A DNA stretch of 64,000 bases from Terriglobia bacterium (GTDB lineage Bacteria; Acidobacteriota; Terriglobia; Terriglobales; Acidobacteriaceae): assembly GCA_020072845.1 (NCBI GenBank), contig JAIQGF010000019.1:1-64000 (forward strand), read 5' to 3'. The first letter of the stretch is position 1. Each line of letters begins with the position of its first letter. The notes beneath the pieces were generated by a model. The model made no database searches. It was not told the DNA's origin and saw only the letters and a list, made by a program, of their open reading frames with translations. Made by a program: the position numbers and the translations under genes. Below are positions 32,470-40,815 of this stretch, piece by piece.

Positions 32470-34893
32470 ATGCGACGCAGATTGACGGGCTTTTTCATTC
32501 TCCTGCTTTGCTCACTGGCTACTTTGTTATTTCCGGCATTGCTGCCCGCGCAGGTCCACGACCGCATCGCTCAGCCGCTCCAGGTCAGCGAGAGCCAGCC
32601 GGTACGCGGCAACGTTCATCCCTTCACCCGAACCGAAAACGATCAGGGCGAGGTCGCCGGATCCATGATGCTGAACCGCATGGTGATGACGTTCAATCCC
32701 AGTGCGGCGCAGCAGGCCGACCTGGCCGCAATCCTCAGCGAGCAGCAGAATCCGCTTTCTCCTTATTACCACCAGTGGCTGACGCCGGAGCAGTTCGCCG
32801 ACCGCTTCGGGATGAGCGCGGGCGATGTCGGCAAAGTCGTTGACTGGCTGCAGAGCCGGGGATTTTCCGTGGATGAAACCGCGCGCAGCCGCTCCTACGT
32901 GGCTTTCAGCGGCACGGCGGCGCAGGTGGCAGCCTCATTCGGCACACCCATCCATCACTACCGGGTGAACGGCGAGTTACATTACGCCAACGTTTCCGAC
33001 CCGAAGCTGCCGTGGCCGCTGGCCAACGTGGTCACCGGCATTCGCGGCTTGAACGACTTTCGTCCTAAGCCGCGCGGCGGTGTCGGGCGAACTTCGCCGC
33101 GGCCGCAGTTCACGTCCAGCATCAGCGGCAGCCATTTCCTTGCTCCCGACGACTTCGCCACCATCTACAACCTGAAGCCGCTTTACAACTCCGGGATTGA
33201 CGGCACCGGGCAAAGAATCGCCGTCATGGGCCAGACCGACCTGATTCAGTCGGACATTGCGACCTTCCGCAGCGTTTCCGGACTGCCGGCGAGCGCGCCC
33301 ACCGTGGTCCTGGTGCCGGGTTCGGCCGACCCCGGCGTGGTGAATAGCGATATCGGCGAAGCGGACCTGGATGTGGAGTGGTCGGGAGCGGTCGCGCCCA
33401 AGGCCACCATCGTCTACGTCAATTCCAACAACGGCGTATTCGACTCGCTGAATTACGCCATCTCGCAGAACCTGGCGCCGGTGATCAGCATCAGCTACGG
33501 CGATTGCGAACCGAATTTCAGCACTTCCGACATCAATACGCTGGTTGCTTGGGGCCAGCAGGCGAATGCGCAGGGACAAACCATCGTGGGACCATCCGGC
33601 GACAGCGGCGCCGCCGATTGCGACTACCCGCTCACTGCCACTTCGGTCGTAGCGTCGGCAATCCACGGCCTGCAAGTGGACGTTCCCGCCGCGCTGCCCT
33701 ACGTCACCGGCATCGGCGGCACCACCTTCAACGAGGGTTCAGGGACATTTTGGAGTTCGACCAACAACGCCAACAACGGCTCGGCTTTGTCCTACATCCC
33801 GGAGACGGCGTGGAACGACACCGCTTTTGAAATCGCTCCCCCACAAAACAGATCGCTGGCCGCCACCGGCGGCGGTGTGAGCAAGCTGTTCACTAAGCCA
33901 AGCTGGCAAACCGGCACCGGCGTTCCCAACGACGGCCAGCGCGACGTTCCCGACATTTCGTTTGCTGCTTCCTTCGATCACGATGGCTACCTGGTCTGCT
34001 CGCAGGGGAGCTGTGTCAATGGCTTTCGCATGGCGAACAACAATCTGTTCGTTGTCGGCGGGACCTCGGCGGGAGTGCCGACATTTGCAGGAATTATGGC
34101 GCTCATTAACCAGAAGTTGAGCGCGGCACAAGGCAACGTCAACCCTCGCCTGTATCAGTTAGCGGGCACTTCCATCGACGCATTTCACGATATCACCACC
34201 GGCGACAACAAGGTGCCGTGCACCCCGGGAACGACCAATTGCCCTTCGGGGACCACTTCGATCGGATTCAGCGTGGGCGTGGGCTATGACCCGGTCACCG
34301 GGTTGGGATCGGTGAATGCGTTCAACCTGGTCAACGAATGGAGCAGCTCGACCCCGGATTTCCAGGCCGGCGTTTCGCCCTCCAGCTTAACGTTGACCGC
34401 CGGCACCATCGCCAATGTCGGCACATCAACGTTGACCATTTCCGCGCTGAACGGGTTTACCGGAAGCGTCGCCCTGAGTTGCACCGTGCCCTCATCGCTG
34501 CCCGGAACGACATGTACGGTTTTGCCGGCTTCGCTGACCAACTCGGGGAACGCCACCGTCACCGTCACGGCTCCGACTACGCGCACCGTCAACCTGCGCG
34601 CGCCAAAATTGTTCCCCCATTTCTTCCCCTGGACTGACGGTTCCTTCGCCATCGCCATGGGATTGATGATTGCCGGCAAGCGGCAGCGCACCTCGAAGAA
34701 AACCAAGATGGCAATCCTGGCCGTGATGCTGATCATCGCAATCGCGATCATGATCGGCTGTGGCGGCGGAGGCAGTTCCACCACCACAACCTCGTCCGGC
34801 GGCACTTCGGTCACGGGAACCGGCACAGTGACGCTGACTGCGATCAGCGGCTCTCTGACCCACTCGGCGGCCATTACCGTAACCGTTAATTAG
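32470..34893 (+). CDS. Pro-kumamolisin family (S53) protease with C-terminal anchor
   Basis: An 807-residue sedolisin-family serine-carboxyl protease. The signal peptide (to about 27) is followed by an activation propeptide (about 40-200), then the catalytic domain. The catalytic pair Glu297/Asp301 is in EADLDVEW and nucleophile Ser533 in GGTSAGVP; the oxyanion Asp is likely in SGDSGAADCDY. VGVGYDPVTGLGSVN near the domain end fits the calcium loop. A C-terminal Ig-like region (ASPSSLTLTAG) is followed by a basic stretch, a hydrophobic helix (MAILAVMLIIAIAIMIGCG) and a Thr/Ser/Gly tail. That looks like a membrane or cell-surface anchor. Acid-active secreted proteolysis is the likely role. Confidence 0.9.
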   Translation: MRRRLTGFFILLLCSLATLLFPALLPAQVHDRIAQPLQVSESQPVRGNVHPFTRTENDQGEVAGSMMLNRMVMTFNPSAAQQADLAAILSEQQNPLSPYYHQWLTPEQFADRFGMSAGDVGKVVDWLQSRGFSVDETARSRSYVAFSGTAAQVAASFGTPIHHYRVNGELHYANVSDPKLPWPLANVVTGIRGLNDFRPKPRGGVGRTSPRPQFTSSISGSHFLAPDDFATIYNLKPLYNSGIDGTGQRIAVMGQTDLIQSDIATFRSVSGLPASAPTVVLVPGSADPGVVNSDIGEADLDVEWSGAVAPKATIVYVNSNNGVFDSLNYAISQNLAPVISISYGDCEPNFSTSDINTLVAWGQQANAQGQTIVGPSGDSGAADCDYPLTATSVVASAIHGLQVDVPAALPYVTGIGGTTFNEGSGTFWSSTNNANNGSALSYIPETAWNDTAFEIAPPQNRSLAATGGGVSKLFTKPSWQTGTGVPNDGQRDVPDISFAASFDHDGYLVCSQGSCVNGFRMANNNLFVVGGTSAGVPTFAGIMALINQKLSAAQGNVNPRLYQLAGTSIDAFHDITTGDNKVPCTPGTTNCPSGTTSIGFSVGVGYDPVTGLGSVNAFNLVNEWSSSTPDFQAGVSPSSLTLTAGTIANVGTSTLTISALNGFTGSVALSCTVPSSLPGTTCTVLPASLTNSGNATVTVTAPTTRTVNLRAPKLFPHFFPWTDGSFAIAMGLMIAGKRQRTSKKTKMAILAVMLIIAIAIMIGCGGGGSSTTTTSSGGTSVTGTGTVTLTAISGSLTHSAAITVTVN

Positions 34894-34922
34894 AGCAGTT
34901 CCATACCTCTCATACCTTACTG

Positions 34923-35031
34923 TCATCCCGAGCGAGGGAGGGTTCCCGCGCGCTTTTGTAACCGGGGTCCCCGGCACGCCTGCTTTGGCGTGCTGGGGTG
35001 GTCGTGCGCGGGAAACCCGAGTCGAGGGATC
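34923..35031. repeat. Nested extragenic hairpin
   Basis: The outer stem pairs GGGTTCCCGCGC with GCGCGGGAAACCC and the inner stem CCCGGCACGCC with GGCGTGCTGGG around TGCTTT. It begins with a TCATCCCGAGCG core shared with the dispersed GTCATTCCGAGCG modules and ends GAGGGATCTCGG. It lies between the S53 gene and the convergent acyltransferase gene. Confidence 0.75.
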
Positions 35032-35179
35032 TCGGCTTTCCTCCCTCGGCTACACTGATCCTGAAACTGCTTTCGCCGCTCCGGGAAATGGGCAATCAAC
35101 AATCGGCACCTGGAAACCGCATCTCCGTTTTTCCTCTGTGTCCTCTGTGGCTAAAAACAGGGCGTCGCAAGGTGGGGCA

Positions 35180-36310
35180 TCATTGTGCCGTGGCGGCGGC
35201 TTGGGTCTGACGCGTGAGACCGCTGCGCGATTTCCATTCTGTCCGCAGGCGCGACAGAACCAGCATGGCCACGGTGATGAAAAGCAAGCCCAACGTCGCA
35301 ACAGGAATGCTGTTGGCGTGGCTGGGCAGAATGCGCAAGCGGCCGCCGTACACGAATTCGATGTGAACCCAATAGACCAGCAGCGACGTTTGACCGAGCT
35401 GAATTAGCGGGCTGAATCCCCAGGTGGCCGCGCCCCACCGGCACCACACGTAGAGCGCCGACAGGATCAGCAGCAGCAGGCCGACACGGATGAAGAAGAA
35501 ATTCGGGCTGGTGTGCCAGAAATCATACACGGGGTAGAGTTGGCGGGGGCTGTGGTCCAGGGTTCGCGCCAGCGCGATCAGAGCCACTCCGCATGCGGCC
35601 AGGATGGCGAATACGGCGGCTTCGCGGCGGCGCGCCCAGTCGCTGAGCAGCAGAAAGCCGACCGCCAGGCCGGCGAAGGCGAAGCCGGTCCAGGGGAAAA
35701 TCGGGAAAAGGTAACCCTGCGGTTGCGAGTAGGTGTGAACGCCGCAAATGTAGGACTCAAGCGGCCAGGGCAACCAGCGCAGACGCCAGGTGGTCCAGAG
35801 CAGAGGCGTCAGCAGCGTGATTACGATCGCGACCAGCGCGGCCATCGCAATCGAGCGCAGGCGCATCGCGACAGCGGACGTGCCGGCAGCGGCAAGCCAG
35901 CAGACCAGGCCCATCAGCATCATGGAGACGCCGATGGTGTTGAGCACATCGACCCTCAGGAGGTCGGTCCAGGGGGCCCACGGCCAGGCGAGCACAAACG
36001 CTTGCAGCCGGAAGAGCAAACCGAGACCGAGGATTTCTGCGCCGCGGCGAATCGTGGTTTTGGCGATCTCTGCGCGCGCGGCGCCGCGCTGGCGGAGCTT
36101 GTCGGTAACCAGCGCGAACGAGATGCCGGCCAGGAACAAGAACAGCGGCGCGGGGAGCGTTCCGCCTAACTGCGACCACATGAAAAACGTGGTTTTGCGG
36201 GCCGGCGGCGCGAGCCAGGAGTCGTAGCAGTGCGTCTGAAACATCAGCACACACGCCAAGCCGCGCATCCAGTCGATGTAGGCGAGACGGGATTTTGCGG
36301 ATGGCGGCAA
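35180..36310 (-). CDS. Polytopic acyltransferase-like protein (DUF1624/HGSNAT-like)
   Basis: A 376-residue protein with about ten hydrophobic segments. The start region SRLAYIDWMRGLACVLMFQTHCYD has the family (I/L)DxxRG pattern, and the QLGGTLPAPLFLFLAGISFALV segment follows, as in the heparan-alpha-glucosaminide N-acetyltransferase/YeiB-like group. WVHIEFVYG near 320 would hold a conserved His. The TTG start at 36310 is needed to keep the IDWMRG segment and has AGAGGAAG about 6 bases upstream. It probably transfers an acyl group to an extracytoplasmic sugar; the substrate is unknown. Confidence 0.7.
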   Translation of the reverse strand: MPPSAKSRLAYIDWMRGLACVLMFQTHCYDSWLAPPARKTTFFMWSQLGGTLPAPLFLFLAGISFALVTDKLRQRGAARAEIAKTTIRRGAEILGLGLLFRLQAFVLAWPWAPWTDLLRVDVLNTIGVSMMLMGLVCWLAAAGTSAVAMRLRSIAMAALVAIVITLLTPLLWTTWRLRWLPWPLESYICGVHTYSQPQGYLFPIFPWTGFAFAGLAVGFLLLSDWARRREAAVFAILAACGVALIALARTLDHSPRQLYPVYDFWHTSPNFFFIRVGLLLLILSALYVWCRWGAATWGFSPLIQLGQTSLLVYWVHIEFVYGGRLRILPSHANSIPVATLGLLFITVAMLVLSRLRTEWKSRSGLTRQTQAAATAQ

Positions 36311-36390
36311 ACCACACTTCCTCTAGCGCCTCGGAATCGGCGGGCTTTCACGCAAGATAGCAGAACTTCTGGGAGAAGCGCGTCGGAGCA

Positions 36391-36430
36391 CAAGTTACGC
36401 CCAAAACGGAGCTCCGGCCCGCGTAACTTG
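36391..36430. promoter_or_regulatory. Nested palindromes, candidate operator
   Basis: CAAGTTACGC (36391-36400) is repeated inverted and exact as GCGTAACTTG (36421-36430). Centred in the 20-base spacer is a second palindrome, CGGAGCTCCG (36407-36416). The arms start 30 bases apart, so they face the same side of the helix, and the set lies about 37 bases upstream of a -10 candidate. Confidence 0.5.
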
Positions 36431-36466
36431 CGCTAAGGCGACTTATCGACACTTACACAGCGGCGC

Positions 36467-36472
36467 TATACT
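36467..36472 (+). promoter_or_regulatory. Candidate -10 element for the DUF4386 gene
   Basis: TATACT (5/6 match) lies 34 bases before the start codon; the best -35 at a proper distance is weak (TTATCG). Confidence 0.35.
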
Positions 36473-36505
36473 GCGAGGCTTGGAAACGGCTAAGGAGAGC
36501 GAGGC

Positions 36506-37204
36506 ATGCACCCAACCGACAAAGCCGCACGAGTCGCAGGATTACTGTATCCGTTAATGGGAATACCCGCTGTGTTTAGCTTCTTCTATGTCCCCCGCAA
36601 GCTGATCGTGCCAGGGAACGCGACGGCGACCGCCAACAAAATCCTGGCTTCCGAGATGCTTTTCCGTCTGGGTATCGTCGCTTGGCTGATCGCTGCGGTC
36701 TTTTTTCTTTTGCTGGTAATGGCTCTCTACCGCTTGCTCAGCGGAGTGAACAAGAATCATGCCCGGCTGATGGTGGGTCTGGTTCTGGTGTCTGTCGCGA
36801 TCACGTTTGCGAATGCGCTGAACAACATCGCCGCCCTGACCCTCTTCCGTGGCGCCGATTACCTCTCGGTGTTCGACAAACCCCAGCGGGACGCCCTGGC
36901 AATGTTCTTCCTCCGTCTGCATGGCCAGGGACTTGCAGTCAACGATATCTTTTGGGGTCTGTGGCTTTTCCCCTTTGGTCTCCTGGTGATGAGATCGCGC
37001 TTCCTTCCCCGCATCCTTGGGCTCCTGCTGATCGTGAACTGTTTTGCCTATGTGGCCATCAGTGTTACGTCGTTACTCCTGCCAGCTTACGGAAATGTTG
37101 TTTTCCGAGCCTCGATGCCGGCGCTGTTGGGAGAATTGTGGATCATGTTGTGGCTTGTCATTAAGGGCGCAAAGGTGCAATCAGTCATCGCCGCAGCTCG
37201 TTGA
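36506..37204 (+). CDS. DUF4386-like membrane protein
   Basis: A 232-residue protein with about six hydrophobic helices. HPTDKAARVAGLLYPLMGIPAVFSF at the N-terminus and the ASEMLFRLGIVAWLIAAV, DALAMFFLRLHGQGL and DIFWGLWLFPFGLLVMRSRFLPRILG segments match the layout of DUF4386. The function of that family is unknown. AAGGAG lies 9 bases before the ATG at 36506. The upstream region has nested palindromes and a -10 candidate, so expression may be regulated. Confidence 0.8.
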   Translation: MHPTDKAARVAGLLYPLMGIPAVFSFFYVPRKLIVPGNATATANKILASEMLFRLGIVAWLIAAVFFLLLVMALYRLLSGVNKNHARLMVGLVLVSVAITFANALNNIAALTLFRGADYLSVFDKPQRDALAMFFLRLHGQGLAVNDIFWGLWLFPFGLLVMRSRFLPRILGLLLIVNCFAYVAISVTSLLLPAYGNVVFRASMPALLGELWIMLWLVIKGAKVQSVIAAAR

Positions 37205-37440
37205 TCGCGCGCAATGGTTGGTGATAACAGCCCTTATCACTTGTTACGACTGGCACCGCGCTGAACTGCGTCAGCGTTGGCTTGTTCGGGAATCCGGCCT
37301 TCATGTTCCTCCGATACGTGATTATTATGCGGATACCCCACCCGGCGAGGAAAAGCAGGGGCAGCGACAATTGTGGCTGCACAAGCCCACCTAGCGGTTT
37401 TCATGTTGCCCTCCGGCCTCATTACCTGCTCGCCGGTTCT

Positions 37441-37539
37441 TGGCGGAAGCGTGTCGGAGTCGAACCGACCCTCGGCAGCGCAAAGCTGTCGAGCGCTGGT
37501 TTTGAAGACCAGGAGGATCACCGGACCCCATGCGCTTCC
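37441..37539 (-). tRNA. selC: tRNA-Sec (UCA anticodon)
   Basis: A 99-base selenocysteine tRNA. The minus-strand sequence starts GGAAGCGC and ends CGCTTCC-G-CCA, with CCA encoded. The D-arm is the long form (GGGGTC-CGGT-GATCCT), the anticodon stem CTGGT/ACCAG holds loop CTTCAAA with anticodon TCA (reads UGA), the variable arm is long (about 25 bases) and the T-arm is GGTCGG-TTCGACT-CCGACA. The sequence is very close in layout to E. coli selC. It implies that the organism makes selenoproteins; selA, selB and selD are not in this window. Confidence 0.96.
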
Positions 37540-37597
37540 GTTTAGCTCCAGGCGCCGGTTGGCAGGCTGTCGGCGGGAGAGTGATCAGCACATCGTG

Positions 37598-37626
37598 AGT
37601 GTAGCGCGCGCGGGCGCGCCCGACAA
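37598..37626 (-). promoter_or_regulatory. Candidate promoter for selC
   Basis: On the minus strand TTGTCG (37621-37626), a 17-base spacer made of GC alternations, and TACACT (37598-37603). It would start transcription about 50 bases before the tRNA 5' end. The two hexamers match consensus at 4/6 each. Confidence 0.45.
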
Positions 37627-37666
37627 AATCGGGTCACGTCCGTGCGCCCTCTGGGCATGGTCGCGG

Positions 37667-38506
37667 GTGCGGCCCTACGGACTGAGCCTGTTCTATCCGC
37701 TGGTCAACATTGCACAGTTCTCCGCGGCTTACGTTTTGTTGCCTGCCGTGGCGCTGGCCATTGCGGCGCTGCTGTATTGGCGCTGGACGCGGGAGCTTCC
37801 GGTACTGAAGTTTGCCGCCGCCTGGTTTCTGCTTACCCTGCTGCCGGTCATCGGTGAATTCAGTTGGGTGCAACTGCACGACCGGCATCTCTACCTGCCA
37901 TCGTTCGGGATGGCGCTGATGCTGGCCGTGCTGTTGCAGCGTGCGGCGGGGTGGGCGCGTTTCCGCTCGGAGCACGCGCCTGCCATCGCGGCCCTGGTGA
38001 TTGCGGCGGTGCTGGCGGGCATCAGTGCCCGCGAGGCGCGGTTCTGGGACAACGGCCTCGTCCTCTGTGAACGCGCGGTTGCGGTGGCGCCCGCCAATCC
38101 CGACGCGCTCAGTCTGCTGGCCGACACCTATGACTTTTCAGGGGCGCCGGACAAGGCCGCGGCCACCCTGCAGTCCGCGTTGCAGTACTATCCGCGGTCG
38201 GCGAAGTTCAACTTCGCCCTGGCGCACCGCTATTACACCTTGCGCCGCTACGCCGCCGCCCGGCCCTACCTGGAACGCGCGCTGGCCATCGGCGGCGACA
38301 ACGACACCCGATCCACCGCGCTCTACGAACTCGCCATGCTGGAGCAAACAGATGGGAAGCGCGACGCGGCCGAGCAGCACCTGCGCGAAGCCATCCGCCT
38401 CGCGCCGCACATCGCCGGCTGCAAACGCGCGCTCGCCACGCTGCTGCGGGCGCCCGCTTCAGCCACTGCATCACCGGCGGCGCCCCCCGCCGACCGCAAG
38501 CCGTAA
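37667..38506 (+). pseudogene. N-terminally truncated TPR membrane glycosyltransferase-like gene
   Basis: About 280 residues that read as the C-terminal half of a large membrane protein: a few transmembrane helices (FYPLVNIAQFSAAYVLLPAVAL; ELPVLKFAAAWFLLTLLPVIG), the HDRHLYLPSFG motif typical of the TMTC/O-mannosyltransferase-like TPR proteins, then TPR-like repeats (PDALSLLADTYDFSGAPDKAAATLQSAL; RDAAEQHLREAIRLAPHIAG). The N-terminal catalytic half is absent; upstream is selC and its promoter. The frame opens before 37667, but without homology. I call it a remnant. A GTG at 37667 could still start a short product. Confidence 0.6.
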
Positions 38507-38567
38507 TCCCCCGCACGTGCCATTCCGCGCCATTCTTGAGAAAAGAGTCGTTTGGCGACGCAAATCC

Positions 38568-38595
38568 TTGACATCAGCCTGAAGTCAGGTATTTT
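38568..38595 (+). promoter_or_regulatory. Promoter candidate for the porin gene
   Basis: TTGACA (exact -35) at 38568-38573, a 16-base spacer, and TATTTT at 38590-38595. It would give a leader of about 145 bases before the porin ATG. Confidence 0.6.
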
Positions 38596-38613
38596 ATCCG
38601 GAACCTTTGCGAA

Positions 38614-38635
38614 GGAAGAGAATAAGGGCTCTTCC
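38614..38635 (+). promoter_or_regulatory. Leader hairpin 1 of the porin transcript
   Basis: GGAAGAG (38614-38620) pairs perfectly with CTCTTCC (38629-38635) around an 8-base loop, just after the predicted transcription start. It could serve as a pause or anti-terminator partner for the terminator-like hairpin that follows. Confidence 0.45.
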
Positions 38636-38666
38636 TCGTTAGTGTCTGTTGTTCTGAAACTTTTCT

Positions 38667-38694
38667 GGCCACCGGTCTTCGTGGCGGCCTTTTT
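38667..38694 (+). terminator. Terminator-like hairpin inside the porin leader
   Basis: GGCCACC pairs with GGCGGCC (one mismatch) and is followed directly by five Ts (38690-38694). It lies between the promoter candidate and the porin start codon, so it would act as an attenuator rather than a gene end; it could also end transcription coming from upstream. Confidence 0.5.
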
Positions 38695-38747
38695 AGCTAT
38701 ACGTTGTGGGCCCAAGTTTCCCTAATCCCCCTCGGAGAGAAAAACAA

Positions 38748-40541
38748 ATGCGACGCTCACTGATCACATCCCTCGTCGTTGTTGTGTGCCTCGGCGTGTT
38801 GGGCTTGCCCAGTTATGCCGAAGAACCAGCAACCCCCGCCGACAAATCCGCTAAACCCTATTCGTCATCTACGACCAGCGCAAGCAAGGAAGACGTTCAG
38901 CAGTTGCGCGGCGAGTTGGCGTCACAACAGGAAACAATGGCGTCACAACAGAAAACCATTGAAGAGCTGAAAGTGATGGTCTCTGAGCTGGCGCAGCGGT
39001 TGGGGACCACCGAGGCTCGCGTCCTGCCCACGGCCGGAACGCAAGGCGCGCACGTGCAGACGCTCGGCTACACCGCGCCATCGCTGGAGGAAGCTCTCTA
39101 CGGCACGGCCGCCTCGGGGCAAACCGCACAAGCTAACCTTGTGCACCAGAAAGCGCCCGAGAAAAAACCCTCCAACAACCTGGAGTGGACGGTCGGTGGC
39201 ACCAAGGTCCAGATCTACGGCCATAGCGACGTCTCGTACGACTACGTCGACAACGGCATCAGCAGAGCCATGGAAGCGACCAACCCGTTGGCGGGGCCCG
39301 CGGGCATCCGCGGCAACAACGGCTGGTTGGGACAGCTCTCCAGCAACCTCTCGTACTTCGGCGTTCGCGGCTCGCACAAGGTCAACGATTATCTGACCGG
39401 CGTATTCCAGTTTGAGACCGAGGTCATGATGTCCGACACCCCGGGACCCACCTCCGACCTGCAGTGCAAGTACTGTCTCGGGTCGCGCGACACCTATGTG
39501 GGGATCTCGGGTCCGTGGGGCGCGGTCAAGCTGGGCAAGGAGGACGCGCCGTACAAGAAAACGACGACTGGCGCCTTCGATCCTTTCATTAACACCATCG
39601 GCGACCAAAGGAGCATCATCGGCAACAGCGGTGGCGACAACCGCGCCGAGTTCATGGGTCGCGTATCCCACGCCATCTGGTACGAGACCCCGACGCACAA
39701 GGGGCTCTATGCCAGTATCCTATTTGCTCCCAATCAAAACCGCTCCAGCGACAACGGCGGCTACCCCCGCGGCGAACCCAATTGCGCCGGCGGCAATGGT
39801 GCGTTCACCCTCAGCTGGGCAAACAGAGGGAACGTCCCCGAAGTGGTAGTTGGGCCGAATTCCAATCCCTGCAACGACGGCGCTTTTGGCAACGTGCTGA
39901 GCGCCGCTGCCACTTACCGCGGGCATGGTCTGTATGCCTTTGGCGGGTACGAGCATCACGCCCACGTCAACCGCCTAGGCGACCTTGTTGGGGTCGCCGA
40001 TGAAGCCGCCTGGAAGTTCGGCGGGGAGTACACCATCAAGGCGACCGGCACGACGCCGAGCTTCGTCTATGAGAAGCTGAAGCACTATGGCGCCACCGCG
40101 ATCTCCGCCGCGGATGGACAGCCCACGGTGCTTCCAGGCCTCGACGAGCGCTCGCGGCCTACCGCTACCTGGCTGGCAGTAAGGCAAAAACTAACCAAGA
40201 ACGACACCTTGAATTTCTCCTGGATTTACGCCGGCAAAACACCCGGTGACCCGGGGAACTGCACTTCCGTTAGTGAGGATGGGAACACCTGTTTAGCCGC
40301 CCTACCGGTCCACACGATCAACAACAGCACCAACATGTACGCCGTCGGCGTGAAGCACAGTTGGTCCAGGAACATGACAAGCTACTTCGTCTATGCTCGT
40401 CAGGCCAACCACCCCGACGCGCACTACGATCTGGGCGCCGTCGGACACGGCATCGTGGTGGACAAGAAAGACTTCACGGGGCAAAGTTTTAACGGCACCA
40501 CACTCCAGGGGCTGTCGGCCGGACTGACGTTTGATTTCTAA
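38748..40541 (+). CDS. Outer-membrane porin with N-terminal coiled coil
   Basis: A 597-residue exported protein. The signal peptide is MRRSLITSLVVVVCLGVLGLPSYA. Residues 45-90 form a coiled coil (KEDVQQLRGELASQQETMASQQKTIEELKVMVSELAQRL), made partly by a 21-bp tandem duplication. The rest is a beta-barrel (SSNLSYFGVRGSHKVNDYLTGVFQFETEV; AVKLGKEDAPYKKTTTGAFDPF) of gram-negative porin type, ending in Phe (GLTFDF) as the Bam signal requires. The coiled coil probably spans the periplasm or binds peptidoglycan. A GGAGAGA site precedes the ATG. The substrate is not known. Confidence 0.85.
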   Translation: MRRSLITSLVVVVCLGVLGLPSYAEEPATPADKSAKPYSSSTTSASKEDVQQLRGELASQQETMASQQKTIEELKVMVSELAQRLGTTEARVLPTAGTQGAHVQTLGYTAPSLEEALYGTAASGQTAQANLVHQKAPEKKPSNNLEWTVGGTKVQIYGHSDVSYDYVDNGISRAMEATNPLAGPAGIRGNNGWLGQLSSNLSYFGVRGSHKVNDYLTGVFQFETEVMMSDTPGPTSDLQCKYCLGSRDTYVGISGPWGAVKLGKEDAPYKKTTTGAFDPFINTIGDQRSIIGNSGGDNRAEFMGRVSHAIWYETPTHKGLYASILFAPNQNRSSDNGGYPRGEPNCAGGNGAFTLSWANRGNVPEVVVGPNSNPCNDGAFGNVLSAAATYRGHGLYAFGGYEHHAHVNRLGDLVGVADEAAWKFGGEYTIKATGTTPSFVYEKLKHYGATAISAADGQPTVLPGLDERSRPTATWLAVRQKLTKNDTLNFSWIYAGKTPGDPGNCTSVSEDGNTCLAALPVHTINNSTNMYAVGVKHSWSRNMTSYFVYARQANHPDAHYDLGAVGHGIVVDKKDFTGQSFNGTTLQGLSAGLTFDF

Positions 40542-40573
40542 TTGCTGATTTGTTTCACCGCTGTCCCCTCTAC

Positions 40574-40604
40574 GGCTCCTTCTGCCAAGGAAGGAGCCTT
40601 TTTT
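40574..40604 (+). terminator. Rho-independent terminator after the porin gene
   Basis: GGCTCCTT pairs with AAGGAGCC, followed by six Ts. It is 33 bases after the stop codon. Confidence 0.9.
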
Positions 40605-40815
40605 CTTGCCGGGTAAACCCTGGCGATGAATCGGTTCTGATTTGAGGCGTAGCGGCTCCGTGCGGCGCCTCACCTTTCTGCGCCTTTTCTGATGGTTGCG
40701 AGTCTAATGGAGCGTTGGCCCTGCCATACAACCTGGCTGTTCTTGTGCGCATTGCTTTCCCGCGCGCTTTGCCATGTCGAGTTACGGGGCCTGTCAAAAT
40801 TGAAGGAGGTGTGCA

